Positions 8,535 through 18,657 are shown, numbered from the stretch's first letter. The stretch: 64,000 nucleotides of DNA from Fibrobacter sp. UWB11 (GCF_900143015.1 NZ_FSRT01000002.1:434001-498000), one strand, 5' to 3'. The notes: generated from the sequence alone by a model not told the origin. Made by a program: numbers and translations.

Positions 8535-9602
8535 TTACTTCTGCAAATTCAAACTTGCATTAGCAGCACCGTACAAACTAATGCTGTAATCCTTGATGAG
8601 GTAAACCGGGATCTTGTTCAAAAGCGGGCGGATGTTCGGGTTGTAGTTCTTTTCGAACCAGGTCATGAACAAGTTATCGCGTTCGAGCCAGCGGAGGTCT
8701 TTCTGCACCGTACCACCGGCGAGGTAGAATCCACCCAGCGGGAGGAACAACGTGCAAGCGTCGCTAGCAAAGCGGGCAAGCATCTTCACGAACATGCGCA
8801 TCATTTCGGCAGCAACCGGATCGGTATCGCTTGCGCGGCTGATGTACTTCGGACGGTCATGCCAATCGGTTTCTTCAATCTTCTTGAAGGCATCGTTCTG
8901 CGGTACACCCTTGGTATCGCGCCACCATTCATAGAGGTGAGCAAGGCCCATGCCAGAGACAAGCGGTTCGACGCCCGGCACGGTGCCGATGCGCTTTTCC
9001 ATGTAGTCGCGGAAGTCCTGAGATTCCTTGTCGAACGGTGCGAACGTGGAGTGGCCACCTTCGGAGCAAGCCGGGATGTACTTTTCGCCATCAAATGCGA
9101 GGAAGCCAACGCCCATGCCGGTACCCGGGCCAATCACGGCCTTGGTTGCCTTCTGCGGCTTCGGTTCACTTCCGTCGGTATGCTTGAACTTGAGAATTTG
9201 ATTCGGGTCATCGACATCCAGAGTCGGGATGCCATAGCTAATGGCCATAAAGTCGTTAATCACGAGGGTCGGGATGCCGGTTGCATTCGTGATGGCATCG
9301 CCGTCAACACACCACGGGAGGTTCGTCATGACGCACTTGTTGTTTGCCACCGGACCTGCAGCGCTGATGCAGATGTGGGAGGGCTTCAAATCGGCGCGAT
9401 TTTCAGCGGCTGCCTTGAGCGTTTCGCGGATCGGAGTGTCGAGTCCTTCAATGCACTGGCTCGGGCAAACGGTTTCGAGAATGAGTGTAAACTTGCCATC
9501 CTTGTAGCCTACAAGACCAAGATTCGTATTCGTACCACCGATATCACCCGCCAAAACAAGACGGTCAAACTTTGCATCGGGATTAAGCCATTTAATTTCC
9601 AT
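8535..9602 (-). CDS. glk: Glucokinase
   Basis: A 355-residue cytoplasmic enzyme that phosphorylates glucose with ATP to glucose 6-phosphate. It matches the Glk family (not ROK): the phosphate-1 motif AGDIGGTNTNLGLV (about residues 18-31), SAAGPVANN, the sugar-binding LVINDFMAISYGIP, GPGTGMGVGFL, and LPLGGFYLAGGTV near the end. GGAG nine bases before the ATG supports the start. It is a single-gene unit with its own terminator. For a cellulose degrader this is a core step in using glucose from cellodextrins; that link is inference. Confidence 0.92.
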   Translation of the reverse strand: MEIKWLNPDAKFDRLVLAGDIGGTNTNLGLVGYKDGKFTLILETVCPSQCIEGLDTPIRETLKAAAENRADLKPSHICISAAGPVANNKCVMTNLPWCVDGDAITNATGIPTLVINDFMAISYGIPTLDVDDPNQILKFKHTDGSEPKPQKATKAVIGPGTGMGVGFLAFDGEKYIPACSEGGHSTFAPFDKESQDFRDYMEKRIGTVPGVEPLVSGMGLAHLYEWWRDTKGVPQNDAFKKIEETDWHDRPKYISRASDTDPVAAEMMRMFVKMLARFASDACTLFLPLGGFYLAGGTVQKDLRWLERDNLFMTWFEKNYNPNIRPLLNKIPVYLIKDYSISLYGAANASLNLQK

Positions 9603-9808
9603 AATTTAAAACTCCATGTTTTACGTTGAGGAATATAGTTTTTTCTCAAGGAAATAGGAGATTCACGATTAAATCAGGAATGTCAAGCGCATATTTATGC
9701 GCATGTAATAAAAACAACCGATTTACTCCGCTCAAAAAATATACATTAAGCCCATAGGGACCTATTTATATTGAGTGGGTCATAATTCACTTTTAACAAG
9801 CAGAGACC

Positions 9809-10531
9809 ATGCGCGCTATTCTTGCACTCCTTTATTACATCGTCGTTTTCACTATCATGGTTGTTGCGGGTATCCCCTACACCCTCTATTGCGGTATCCG
9901 CGGGCACTGGGAAAACTGCACCAAGATTTGCACTTTCGCCTTCAGGAACATTATTTTCAAGCTTTTCGGCATTAAAGTCGCGATCAAGGGGGCAGAAAAC
10001 ATTCCAAAGGGCGTAAACTACGTCATCGTCGCCAACCACCAGAGCTTTTTGGACATCAACGTCGTCTGGCATTCCATCACGTCGGCGTCATTCATGGCGA
10101 AGGCAAGCCTCTGGAAAGCGCCCGTATTCGGCTGGGTCCTGAACCGCTCCGGCAACATTCCTATCCACACGAACCCGCGCAAAAACGCAGGCCTCGGCAA
10201 AATCCTCAAGAAACGCCTCGAAAGCAATTACAACATTGTCGTGTTCCCCGAAGGCCACCGCAGCGAAGACGGGCACATGTTCAAGTTCCAAAATGGAATT
10301 TTCCGTTTGGCAAAAGAACAGCACTTTGACATTTTGCCAGTTACATTTATCAATACCGGAAAGATTCTCCCAAAGGTCAAATGGGCGGTCTATTCCGGCA
10401 CCGTCGAGATGGTCGTTCACCCGCTGATCCGCTATGAAGATTACGCCGAGAAGCCGATGGCCGACCTCCGCGACGAAACCCACGATTTGATTGAATCCGC
10501 GATGCCTTACATGCAGAACAAGGAGGCTTAA
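9809..10531 (+). CDS. plsC: 1-acyl-sn-glycerol-3-phosphate acyltransferase
   Basis: A 240-residue membrane-associated enzyme that adds the second acyl chain to lysophosphatidic acid, giving phosphatidic acid. An N-terminal hydrophobic segment (YYIVVFTIMVVAGIPYTLYC) is followed by the acyltransferase motif NHQSFLDI (HX4D) and the glycerol-phosphate motif FPEGHRSEDG. The stop lies two bases before the ATG of rnr, and the AGGAGG of rnr is inside the end of plsC, so the two are translationally coupled. Confidence 0.9.
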   Translation: MRAILALLYYIVVFTIMVVAGIPYTLYCGIRGHWENCTKICTFAFRNIIFKLFGIKVAIKGAENIPKGVNYVIVANHQSFLDINVVWHSITSASFMAKASLWKAPVFGWVLNRSGNIPIHTNPRKNAGLGKILKKRLESNYNIVVFPEGHRSEDGHMFKFQNGIFRLAKEQHFDILPVTFINTGKILPKVKWAVYSGTVEMVVHPLIRYEDYAEKPMADLRDETHDLIESAMPYMQNKEA

Positions 10532-10533
10532 TT

Positions 10534-12990
10534 ATGGCTAGAGAATTACCGAGCGAAGAACAAATTATTGCAATACTTCGTGACGAACCCATGGTAGGGA
10601 GCCAGCTCCGTAGCGCTCTCGGCCTCCCGAAAAAACAGAAGATGGCTTTTAAGCAGCTCCTCGCCGACATGATCGAGCGTGGCGTTTTAAAGCGTTCTGC
10701 ACACAAGGAATACCAGCTGGGCGATGGCGAACCGCTCGAAGACAAGCGCGAAAAGCGCCGCAAGAAACTTGCAGAGCAGGGCGTCGAAGACAACCGCCGT
10801 TTGGGCGCACGTAGCCGCCGTCAGACCGAAAAGGATTCCGGCACACGCGTGAAGCGCGGCATTCTGCACCAGACCGGTGAAGAAGACTGGCAGGTGACCG
10901 AACTCGATACGGGCAAGGTTTACGAGATGTGCCACCGCAGGCAGGCTCCGGGCAAGGAAGGCGAGACGATTAGCTTTACACTTTATCCGCATCCGAAGCT
11001 CAAGCATAGCTATTTGGCCAAGGTGGATCGTTCTGCCGAACTGAACAACATCAGTTGGGATGAAGTTAAAAAGCAATTCATGGAAGAGAGCAATCTTCCG
11101 AAAGGCTTTAGCCCCGCTATTGAAAAGTACGTGGCCTCCATTACGGACCCGACCGAAAAGGATTTCAAGGGCCGCGTGGATTACCGTAAGCTGGACATTC
11201 TTTGCATTGACCCCGAAGGCGCCATGGACCACGACGATGCAATCAGCGTGGAACGCAAGCCGGGTGGCGGTTACAAGCTCGGCGTACACATCGCCGATGT
11301 GAGCTACTACGTGCCTGAAGGATCTGACCTCGACGAAGAAGCTCTCGAAAGAAGTTATACTCAATACTTGCCGTGGACGGCAGTGCCGATGCTCCCGGAA
11401 AAGCTTTCTAGCGGTGTTTGCAGTTTGCACGAGGGTGTAGACCGTTGCGCATTCACTTGCATGATGGAATTGGACAAGCATGCCAACGTGCTCTCTTGGG
11501 ATTTCCACCGCAGTGTCGTGAAGATTACGAAGGGCATCACGTACCAGCAGGCCGTGCAAATGATGGAAGCTGGCGACGATTCTATCAAGGCCCTTGCCGA
11601 AGTGACCGCGCTCCTCAAACAGAACCGCACCAAGGAAGGTTTGCTCGAATTCCAGACAACGGAATATGGTTGCAAGTTCGACGAGAATGGCGAACCGGTC
11701 AAGATTGTGCCGCGCGAACACGATGAATCGAATTCCTGGGTCGAAGAGTGCATGCTTATTGCAAACAACTGCTGCGCTAAGGAACTCAAGCAGCGCAAGC
11801 TGCAAGGCATTTACCGTATCCATGAAGCTCCGGACACCAAGGACATCATGGAACTGTACTACATGTACCCGGACCTGTTCAAGGACGCTCCGGTGATGTT
11901 GCGTGATTTGGGCAAGCCGCGCAGCGGCGATACGAACTTGAACCCGACAGCATTCAAGCTGTACGAACATTTGGTGAAGCGTGCCGCGGGCGACGAAACG
12001 CTCACAAATCGCATTTTACGCAGTATGCAGAAAGCTCATTACGATAGCAATAGCTTTGGGCACTTCGCATTGAACTGGCAAGATTACAGCCACTTCACTT
12101 CGCCGATCCGCCGTTACGCGGACCTTTGGTGCCATCGTGAACTGGCCCGCAAGGGTAAGGAAATCGAAGCCGAACGCGTGAACAGCGTGATTGAAGTTTG
12201 CGACTTGATTTCTGCAAATGAAATCAAGAACATGAAGGTGGAACGCATCGCCATCAAGGTGTGCAGTTGCTGGATTTTGAAGAGTCGCATTGGCGATAGC
12301 TTTGAAGCAAATGTAACGGGTATCGAAGAATGGGGCATTTACGTTTCCATCGACGATCCGATTGCCGAAGGTCTTGTGCGTTACCGCGACATCGCTGGCG
12401 ACGACTTCTACGTGTTCAATCCGGACCAGGGCCTTGCATTCGGCAAGCGCAGTGGCCGCACCTTCCGCCGTGGCGACAAGGTGATGGTACAGTTGTTGCG
12501 CGTTGATCCGTTGCGCGGTCAGGCAGACTTCAGCATCACCGAAAAGCTGAGCCCCGAACCGAAGAAGCGCCGCAGCCGTGAAGATACCGAACGCGACATT
12601 CGCAACTTCAATGAACGCGCTGACCGCGCCGCAGCTGCCGAAGCACTTGGCTATGTAAGCCAGCCGGACGAAGACGACGATTTCGACGAACCGGAATATA
12701 TTTCTGGCGGTCGCCGTGGTCGCAGAGATTTTGACGGTCCGATTTTCGAACGCACCGGTCGCGATTCTCGCGGTCGCAAAGGGCTCCTCAAGGACCGTAA
12801 CGAATTCGATGAAGGCCGCCGTTCTGACAAGCGTGGAAAACACGGTTCTGACAAGCGCGGAGGTCGCGATTCCCGTGATTTCGGCGAAGGATTCCATGTG
12901 GCCAGCGAACCGCGTGAAGCAAGACGTGGCCGCAGGTCCAGCGAAAAAGGTCGCGGACGCAGCAGCCGCGGAGGCCGTCGCGGGAGATAA
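10534..12990 (+). CDS. rnr: Ribonuclease R
   Basis: An 818-residue 3'-5' exoribonuclease that degrades structured RNA. An N-terminal winged-helix region (IIAILRDEPMVGSQLRSALG) is followed by cold-shock-like RNA-binding parts and the RNB catalytic domain, with DPEGAMDHDDAISVE supplying the metal-binding aspartates and HFTSPIRRYADL the late motif. An S1 domain covers about residues 580-660 (GDSFEANVTGIEEWGIYVS). The last 130 residues form an unusually long Arg/Gly/Asp tail ending RGGRRGR. A strong AGGAGG precedes the ATG. The gene lies between plsC and an RgpF-like gene. Confidence 0.93.
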   Translation: MARELPSEEQIIAILRDEPMVGSQLRSALGLPKKQKMAFKQLLADMIERGVLKRSAHKEYQLGDGEPLEDKREKRRKKLAEQGVEDNRRLGARSRRQTEKDSGTRVKRGILHQTGEEDWQVTELDTGKVYEMCHRRQAPGKEGETISFTLYPHPKLKHSYLAKVDRSAELNNISWDEVKKQFMEESNLPKGFSPAIEKYVASITDPTEKDFKGRVDYRKLDILCIDPEGAMDHDDAISVERKPGGGYKLGVHIADVSYYVPEGSDLDEEALERSYTQYLPWTAVPMLPEKLSSGVCSLHEGVDRCAFTCMMELDKHANVLSWDFHRSVVKITKGITYQQAVQMMEAGDDSIKALAEVTALLKQNRTKEGLLEFQTTEYGCKFDENGEPVKIVPREHDESNSWVEECMLIANNCCAKELKQRKLQGIYRIHEAPDTKDIMELYYMYPDLFKDAPVMLRDLGKPRSGDTNLNPTAFKLYEHLVKRAAGDETLTNRILRSMQKAHYDSNSFGHFALNWQDYSHFTSPIRRYADLWCHRELARKGKEIEAERVNSVIEVCDLISANEIKNMKVERIAIKVCSCWILKSRIGDSFEANVTGIEEWGIYVSIDDPIAEGLVRYRDIAGDDFYVFNPDQGLAFGKRSGRTFRRGDKVMVQLLRVDPLRGQADFSITEKLSPEPKKRRSREDTERDIRNFNERADRAAAAEALGYVSQPDEDDDFDEPEYISGGRRGRRDFDGPIFERTGRDSRGRKGLLKDRNEFDEGRRSDKRGKHGSDKRGGRDSRDFGEGFHVASEPREARRGRRSSEKGRGRSSRGGRRGR

Positions 12991-13002
12991 GAGAGGTAGT
13001 TG

Positions 13003-13914
13003 ATGGACGCATGCAATAAAGTCGCCCTCTATGCCAGTTACCAGACCGGGGAAGACCTCCCCGGCTATGTCCGCTTTGCGCTCAAACATCTCGCGGAGAC
13101 CGACTTCAGGGTCGTTCTCCTCACGAATCGCCGAACGCTTTCGAGCGACACCTACGATTTTTTAAAGGAAAACCACATTGAGCTTTTCCTCACCGAAAAT
13201 CGTGGATTTGATTTTGGCATGTGGCGGCGTTATTTGCAACTGCAGGCGAACCGCACAGACGCTGCAGGCAACTACGCCCCCGGCATCATCACACGCGATG
13301 TGGAGCGCTTGCTGCTCATCAACGATTCGATCGTCTATTACCAGAACAAATTCAAAGAATTCTTTGAACGCGCCGAAAAAAGCAATGCAGATGTCGTTTC
13401 GCTCACGAGCAATGACGAATTTGCACCGCATTTGCAATCGTTCTTCTTGTACATGAAACCCGCCGCCCTCGGCGTGTTCTTCTTGCACATTTTCGAGACG
13501 CCGGAGCAAACGGAATTCTACGATGTCACCCGCAAACTCGAAGTGGGATTAAGCGAAAAATTCACCGAAGCCGAAGTCCTCATGGAATCGCTCTATCACA
13601 CAGAGCGCCCTGTATTCTTCGCATACGACGAGATCACCCAACAAGGCGCAGGATTCATCAAACGCAAACTTTTGGAACGCCGCTTCGATTATGAAGAGAA
13701 AAAGCACTTTGTACGCCATCACGCCTACGATGCTCTCAACAAGGACTATGCTGCCCTTGTAAAAAACGCTGGACTCGACGAAGACTTTGACGAAAGCTGG
13801 CTCCCGAAATGCAACGAGACTCGCGCCGAGCGCATCAAGGACTTTATATGGGAAAAGGGATTCCAGCTTGTTGGATTCCCTGCGAAAAGGTTGTTGGATA
13901 AGATAAAGAAATAA
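13003..13914 (+). CDS. Rhamnan-synthesis F (RgpF)-like protein
   Basis: A 303-residue protein resembling the RgpF family, found in rhamnose-containing polysaccharide synthesis. Visible hallmarks are VALYASYQTGEDLPGYVRF, ENRGFDFGMWRRYL and LLLINDSIVYY, followed by VVSLTSNDEFAPHLQSFFL. These parts form the conserved glycosyltransferase-like core. The start is ATG 13003 rather than the adjacent in-frame TTG at 13000, with GAGAGG upstream. It lies 12 bases after rnr, so it probably belongs to the plsC-rnr transcript. Its substrate cannot be told from sequence. Confidence 0.6.
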   Translation: MDACNKVALYASYQTGEDLPGYVRFALKHLAETDFRVVLLTNRRTLSSDTYDFLKENHIELFLTENRGFDFGMWRRYLQLQANRTDAAGNYAPGIITRDVERLLLINDSIVYYQNKFKEFFERAEKSNADVVSLTSNDEFAPHLQSFFLYMKPAALGVFFLHIFETPEQTEFYDVTRKLEVGLSEKFTEAEVLMESLYHTERPVFFAYDEITQQGAGFIKRKLLERRFDYEEKKHFVRHHAYDALNKDYAALVKNAGLDEDFDESWLPKCNETRAERIKDFIWEKGFQLVGFPAKRLLDKIKK

Positions 13915-13926
13915 CGTTGATTGCAC

Positions 13927-13953
13927 GGAGATTCCCGCCTGCGCGGGAATGAC
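13927..13953. repeat. Dispersed palindrome, short-loop form
   Basis: GGAGATTCCCGC..GCGGGAATGAC with a two- to four-base loop, just after the RgpF-like gene. It is one of about ten members seen in the window, always between genes. Confidence 0.85.
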
Positions 13954-13995
13954 ACGAATGGCGTTAGTCATTCATAATCAAAAAAAAGGTATGGA

Positions 13996-16131
13996 ATGAG
14001 ATTTTTTGGTTTAACAGCGATTGGTTTTGCTGCGGCATTGTTGGTTAATGGTTGTGGTTCTGACGGAAATCCATCAAGCGGAACCGGCAACAACTCCGGC
14101 AGCGGACCGGACACGCCTATTTCTCTTCTCGATACCTTGAGTGTTTTAAGTGCAGCGAACTTGCCTGCATGTGACGCGAACCATGAAGGTCGCGCCTTCT
14201 TTGTTCAGAACGAAAACATGCCACGCCTTTGCATCAAAGGCTCATGGCGCAGCACCGCGGACACTACAGATTTTAGCATTACCTGCAGCGACGGATTTTT
14301 GCACGCCGTCGATAAAATTGCAAATCAGCCCAATTTCGATGCAGATACCGTTCGATTCAACGGGTTACTGCGAGATTCCATTCAGGGAATCATACAGAAC
14401 GGGCCTTTTGTTTTTGGAACTTCCGTTGTTCAGAACGAAGCAAACGAAATGAACTTCTACAGGGCCGACGGAATCGGACACACTGCAAGCACTTGCGTGC
14501 AAACCAACGACGGCCGCTACACGCTAGAAAGTGTCAGCACCAATTCAAACTATGTGAAAATTTCTGCTACGGGATTTTACAGAAACATGGTGACCGGAGG
14601 CACGTCCGCAAGTCCCGTGACACTTTCGGCTTTGACTAAAGTTGCAAACACTTCCGAAGATGCAGGCGCAACAATACCCCTTCGCGTTCGTAATTCTGTC
14701 AACGTGAACGTTCTCACGCAATTGGAAATTTCACGCATCGAGCAGCTCGCTATGAACCACGTTGATTTTACCGAAGCAAAAGCCCAAGCGGAACGCGAAA
14801 TTTTTGCAGCCTTCGGCATCGATACAGTTCAACTTTATTCGCAACCATACTTCACCGACGGTCGCATGGATAAGCCCGTTGCCGAAGATTTGGACATGTT
14901 CGGGAACAGTGAATATAGCGCCGCATTGTTTGCGATTTCCGCAATGTTACAGGGAGACCGCAGCGAAGCTGATATGATGAGCCTCGTGAACAACCTCGCC
15001 GAAGACATCAAGGGCGATGGCATTTGGAACGACCCGAACTGGAAAATCAAAATTGCCGACTGGATTGTAGGCCTCGACACGCTCTGGAAATACAACGACA
15101 TCCGCAACAACGTATCATCTTGGGGTGTTGCAGCCATTCCGAATTTCGAGCGTTACATGCGCGCGTTTGTCCCCATCGCTTACGGCTTTGAAGCCTGCAC
15201 CGATATAAACGCAGGGCAAGTTACATTTGTGAACCAAGGGCAAAGCGCTCTTTTCGCTAACGACTATGAGCATGCCGACCATTCCACCGTTCGATTCATC
15301 TGCGACGTGAATTCCAAGGAATGGCGCATTGCACAACCCATCGAAAAAGACACCGCAGGATTTGGCCCCGGCGAATACGACAAGGAAATCCGCGAAGGCC
15401 GCGTCAGTCACGACACCTATTACATTTTCGATAGCGGCACATGGCGCGTAGCTACCCCGCAAGAAGCGGACGGTTTCACCGACCTTGTCGAAGTTTACGC
15501 CAACCTCAAGCCCAACGAAAAGGCGGTCTTCATCATCCGCCACAGCGAACGCACCGATGACACAGGCCCCACCGGCCACTTGACGAGCAACGGAAAAACG
15601 TACGCCCGCAATTTGGGAGCACGCCTCGCCGCCATCGCTCAAGAAGACTTCTACTACGGTTATTCTGGCTACACCCGCACGCAAGAGACCTGCGAAGAAA
15701 TCGCAATGGGCAAAGGCCAAGTGGGTTACACGCTCGATGTTCTCCCTTACATGGATGGCGCTTGGTATGTCATGAATCCGAGTATTGCAAACAACTACGT
15801 CAATGCCGAAGGTGGCTGGGTTGTTTATTCTAAATACGCATTTACAGGCGCCTACGAAGACGCTTTCTATGACTTAGAAACACGCAGCGAAGAACTCCTC
15901 AAGAACAACATTATCGCAAGCCTCCCGGCCATGAAACGAGTCAGCATCATGTGCACGCACGATTACATGGTCGTGCCGCTCCTCGCCTACACCACTAACG
16001 GTCACGCGAACGTGCGCTACTATGAAAAATGGCGCTGGGTCAATTACCTCTCGGGCGTTGCAATGATCATCTCCGCCGACGGTTCCGTGCGCTACATCCC
16101 CGTGAAGGGACTTGAATCCGGAACGATGTAA
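13996..16131 (+). CDS. Lipoprotein with C-terminal histidine-phosphatase domain
   Basis: A 711-residue protein with a lipoprotein signal (AAALLVNGCGSDG, Cys about 20) and a Gly/Ser linker. Residues about 50-480 are not recognised, apart from short modules of the kind common in Fibrobacter lipoproteins (VRFICDVNSKEWRIA; YYIFDSGTWRVATPQEAD). The last 200 residues resemble the histidine-phosphatase superfamily: AVFIIRHSERTDD (RHS in place of the usual RHG, about residue 514), YSGYTRTQETCEEIA, and the second-His motif MCTHDYMVVPL. It may act on phosphorylated substrates in the periplasm or at the surface. A paralogous domain ends another lipoprotein at 46629-49331. Confidence 0.65.
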   Translation: MRFFGLTAIGFAAALLVNGCGSDGNPSSGTGNNSGSGPDTPISLLDTLSVLSAANLPACDANHEGRAFFVQNENMPRLCIKGSWRSTADTTDFSITCSDGFLHAVDKIANQPNFDADTVRFNGLLRDSIQGIIQNGPFVFGTSVVQNEANEMNFYRADGIGHTASTCVQTNDGRYTLESVSTNSNYVKISATGFYRNMVTGGTSASPVTLSALTKVANTSEDAGATIPLRVRNSVNVNVLTQLEISRIEQLAMNHVDFTEAKAQAEREIFAAFGIDTVQLYSQPYFTDGRMDKPVAEDLDMFGNSEYSAALFAISAMLQGDRSEADMMSLVNNLAEDIKGDGIWNDPNWKIKIADWIVGLDTLWKYNDIRNNVSSWGVAAIPNFERYMRAFVPIAYGFEACTDINAGQVTFVNQGQSALFANDYEHADHSTVRFICDVNSKEWRIAQPIEKDTAGFGPGEYDKEIREGRVSHDTYYIFDSGTWRVATPQEADGFTDLVEVYANLKPNEKAVFIIRHSERTDDTGPTGHLTSNGKTYARNLGARLAAIAQEDFYYGYSGYTRTQETCEEIAMGKGQVGYTLDVLPYMDGAWYVMNPSIANNYVNAEGGWVVYSKYAFTGAYEDAFYDLETRSEELLKNNIIASLPAMKRVSIMCTHDYMVVPLLAYTTNGHANVRYYEKWRWVNYLSGVAMIISADGSVRYIPVKGLESGTM

Positions 16132-16290
16132 TTACACATTTTCCCCAAAAAAGTGTGATATACATCTATTTCACCATTTAAATTACATCGCCCCTCGCCC
16201 TAAACGATACGGAAAGCTTACTTTTCTAAAAATTCTGATATATATTTCTCTCCATAAAGGTCATTTAAAATCTATCCAGAGGGGAGCACT

Positions 16291-17427
16291 ATGGATTTTG
16301 GGAAGCACGCATGGCCATTTTTTGCCATCGCTTTGTGCGTATTTTTTATCGCATGCGGCGACGACAATTCTTCTGGCGCTTCAGCAAACTTGAAAAATAC
16401 ACCGATTGCCGAAAGTACGGCTCCTGCATTTTTGAAGGAAGGTGACAAAGTTGCACTCCTTTCGCCCTCTTATACGACTCCCGATTCCACAATTCAAAAG
16501 ACCGCAGAAGTCCTCAAAGATTGGGGATTCAAGCCGGTTATCGGCAAGAGCGTCAACAAAATCGAAGCAGGCAAATTTGCAGGCACCGCCGAAGAACGCG
16601 CCAAAGATTTTGAGGAAGCACTCAAGGACACAAGCATCAAGGCAATCCTTTGCAACCGCGGCGGTTACGGTGCCATCCAGCTCATCGATTTGATCGACCC
16701 GCAGCTCGTGAAAAAGAACCCGAAATGGGTTATCGGCTATAGCGACGTAACCACGTTACACGCCATGCAGACCAAAGCAGGCGTCATGAGCATTCACGGC
16801 ACCATGAGCTCAAGCATTGCAAAAACCGAAGGCAAGGACGACAACAGCACACTCCTGCGCGATTTGCTCAAAGGCGAAGTTCCCACATACAAAGTACCTA
16901 AGCACAAGTACAATCAGCAAGGCAAAGCCGAAGGCATTCTCGTAGGCGGCAATATGGCAACGTTCGTGCCGCTTATCGGAGCAAGCGACATCGATGTTTT
17001 CCAGAATGACGGTATCATCCTCTTTATGGAAGAAATCGGCGAGAACTTACGCAATATCGACCGCATGTTTCATTCCATTGAACTTCACGGCGTGATGGAG
17101 AACGTAAAAGGCGTTATCCTTGGTGAATTTGTAAGCTCCGGGACCGACCTCGATTACGAAAGCACTGAAGCCATGCTCTCCAAATATTTGAAGGAATACG
17201 ACATTCCTGTGATTTGCGGATTTCCCGCCGGGCATGACGATATAAACGTACCGATTGTAATGGGTTCCAAAGTAAAAATGGAAGTGACAAACGACGGAAC
17301 TACAATTTCTTTCGACATCAAGGGCAAAAAGAAAACTATTGATACAGACAAAATCACAGTTCCACAGCCTCTCTCGAAAGCATTGCTGAAAATGTTTGCG
17401 GGAAAGACTTTCGATGTTGAAGAATAA
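16291..17427 (+). CDS. LD-carboxypeptidase-type peptidase (family S66), lipoprotein
   Basis: A 378-residue protein with a lipoprotein signal (FFIACGDDN, Cys about 24). The S66 fold follows: EGDKVALLSPSYT, LCNRGGYGAIQLIDLID, the nucleophile in IGYSDVTTLH, the Glu in LFMEEIGENLRNID, and the catalytic His in GFPAGHDDINV. The family cuts the L,D bond of murein tetrapeptides (LdcA) or detoxifies microcin C (MccF). LdcA is normally cytoplasmic, so an exported, lipid-anchored form is unusual. GAGGGGAG precedes the ATG. NagZ follows 15 bases later, which favours a role in peptidoglycan turnover. Confidence 0.82.
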   Translation: MDFGKHAWPFFAIALCVFFIACGDDNSSGASANLKNTPIAESTAPAFLKEGDKVALLSPSYTTPDSTIQKTAEVLKDWGFKPVIGKSVNKIEAGKFAGTAEERAKDFEEALKDTSIKAILCNRGGYGAIQLIDLIDPQLVKKNPKWVIGYSDVTTLHAMQTKAGVMSIHGTMSSSIAKTEGKDDNSTLLRDLLKGEVPTYKVPKHKYNQQGKAEGILVGGNMATFVPLIGASDIDVFQNDGIILFMEEIGENLRNIDRMFHSIELHGVMENVKGVILGEFVSSGTDLDYESTEAMLSKYLKEYDIPVICGFPAGHDDINVPIVMGSKVKMEVTNDGTTISFDIKGKKKTIDTDKITVPQPLSKALLKMFAGKTFDVEE

Positions 17428-17442
17428 TTTTGAGGTGTTTTT

Positions 17443-18600
17443 ATGTTTTACAACAAACATGTTATTGCGAGCATACTTGGATGTACAGCGACAGCATTTT
17501 TCCTAGCCGCGTGCGGCGACGATTCTTCGAGCGGGCCTTCGTCTGAAGATTCCGCAATCCAGAAATTGTCCATCCGCGAGAAGGTCGGGCAGATGTTCTT
17601 TGTACGCCCCGAAGCACTAGACACAAGCATCCATTGGAACGAATACGCAGAGCTCCCCGATTACAAGCTCGAGCAAGTCAACAAGACCATGTTAGCGGTC
17701 AACAAGGATTACCCTATCGGCGGCATGATTCTTTATGCACACAACATTGTAGACGAAACACAACTTTCGAAATTCATTGATGAAATTCGAAAGTTAAATG
17801 GCACACCGCTCCTTGCTATTGACGAAGAAGGCGGTCGCGTGGCACGTATCGCAAACAACGGAAATTTTGACGTTCCCAAATACGAAAGCATGGCCGCCAT
17901 CGCGGAATCAGGCGACGCCAACAAAGCCTATGAGGCCGCGTTTACCATCGGAAGCTATGTCAAGAAATACGGTTTCGACATTGACTACGCACCAGTCGCT
18001 GATGTGAACACAAATCCAGACAACATTGTCATCGGGGCGCGCGCATTTTCGGATGATCCGGAGACTGCCGCTAAATTTGTGGTAAGCTACCTGAACGGTC
18101 TTGAATCCGCAGGCGTCATCGGCACGCTCAAGCATTTCCCCGGACATGGTGACGTGAGCACGGATACACATTACGGCTACGCCTCAACAAACAAGACTTG
18201 GGAAGAAATGCTCAAATGCGAAATGATTCCGTTCAAAGCGGGCATCAAGGCTGGCGCCCAGATGATTATGACCGCACATATCGCCGCCCCGAAGGTTTCT
18301 GGCGATGATTTGCCAGCAACGCTTTCGTCAGTGATTTTGCAAGACAAGCTGCGCGGTGAGCTCGGTTTTGACGGAGTTATCGTGACGGATGCGATGGACA
18401 TGGGCGCTATCACCAAGCAGTTCAGCAATACCGAAGCTGCCATCAAATCAATTCAGGCAGGCGTTGACGTGGTGCTTTGTTCCAGAGAATTCACACAGGT
18501 TTTCGATGCCGTCGTCAAAGCGGTCGAAAAAGGTGAAATCAAGGAATCGCGCATTGACGAAAGCGTCAAGAGAATCTTGAAACTCAAACAAAGCAGATAA
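17443..18600 (+). CDS. nagZ: Beta-N-acetylhexosaminidase (glycoside hydrolase family 3, NagZ type), lipoprotein
   Basis: A 385-residue protein with a lipoprotein signal (FFLAACGDDSSSG, Cys about 24). The GH3 TIM barrel starts at IREKVGQMFFV and carries AIDEEGGRVARI, the acid/base region LKHFPGHGDVSTDTH and the nucleophile region GVIVTDAMDMGAI. NagZ removes GlcNAc from anhydro-muropeptides. It is usually cytoplasmic in Proteobacteria, but extracytoplasmic lipid-anchored forms occur in other phyla. It is co-transcribed with the S66 peptidase. A terminator follows at 18667. Confidence 0.87.
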   Translation: MFYNKHVIASILGCTATAFFLAACGDDSSSGPSSEDSAIQKLSIREKVGQMFFVRPEALDTSIHWNEYAELPDYKLEQVNKTMLAVNKDYPIGGMILYAHNIVDETQLSKFIDEIRKLNGTPLLAIDEEGGRVARIANNGNFDVPKYESMAAIAESGDANKAYEAAFTIGSYVKKYGFDIDYAPVADVNTNPDNIVIGARAFSDDPETAAKFVVSYLNGLESAGVIGTLKHFPGHGDVSTDTHYGYASTNKTWEEMLKCEMIPFKAGIKAGAQMIMTAHIAAPKVSGDDLPATLSSVILQDKLRGELGFDGVIVTDAMDMGAITKQFSNTEAAIKSIQAGVDVVLCSREFTQVFDAVVKAVEKGEIKESRIDESVKRILKLKQSR

Positions 18601-18604
18601 AAAA

Positions 18605-18657
18605 GGAGATTCCCGCTTCCTTCGACTGTGCTCAGGACAGGCTCTGGCGGGAATGAC
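18605..18657. repeat. Dispersed palindrome, enlarged loop
   Basis: The usual arms GGAGATTCCCGC and GGCGGGAATGAC here enclose a loop of about 28 bases instead of two to eight. Confidence 0.75.

Noticed and set aside
8457-9629. Long forward open frame over glucokinase
   Set aside because: It is the antisense shadow of glk, which has clear family motifs and a ribosome-binding site. Similar long shadows oppose yidC, feoB and the TonB receptor.
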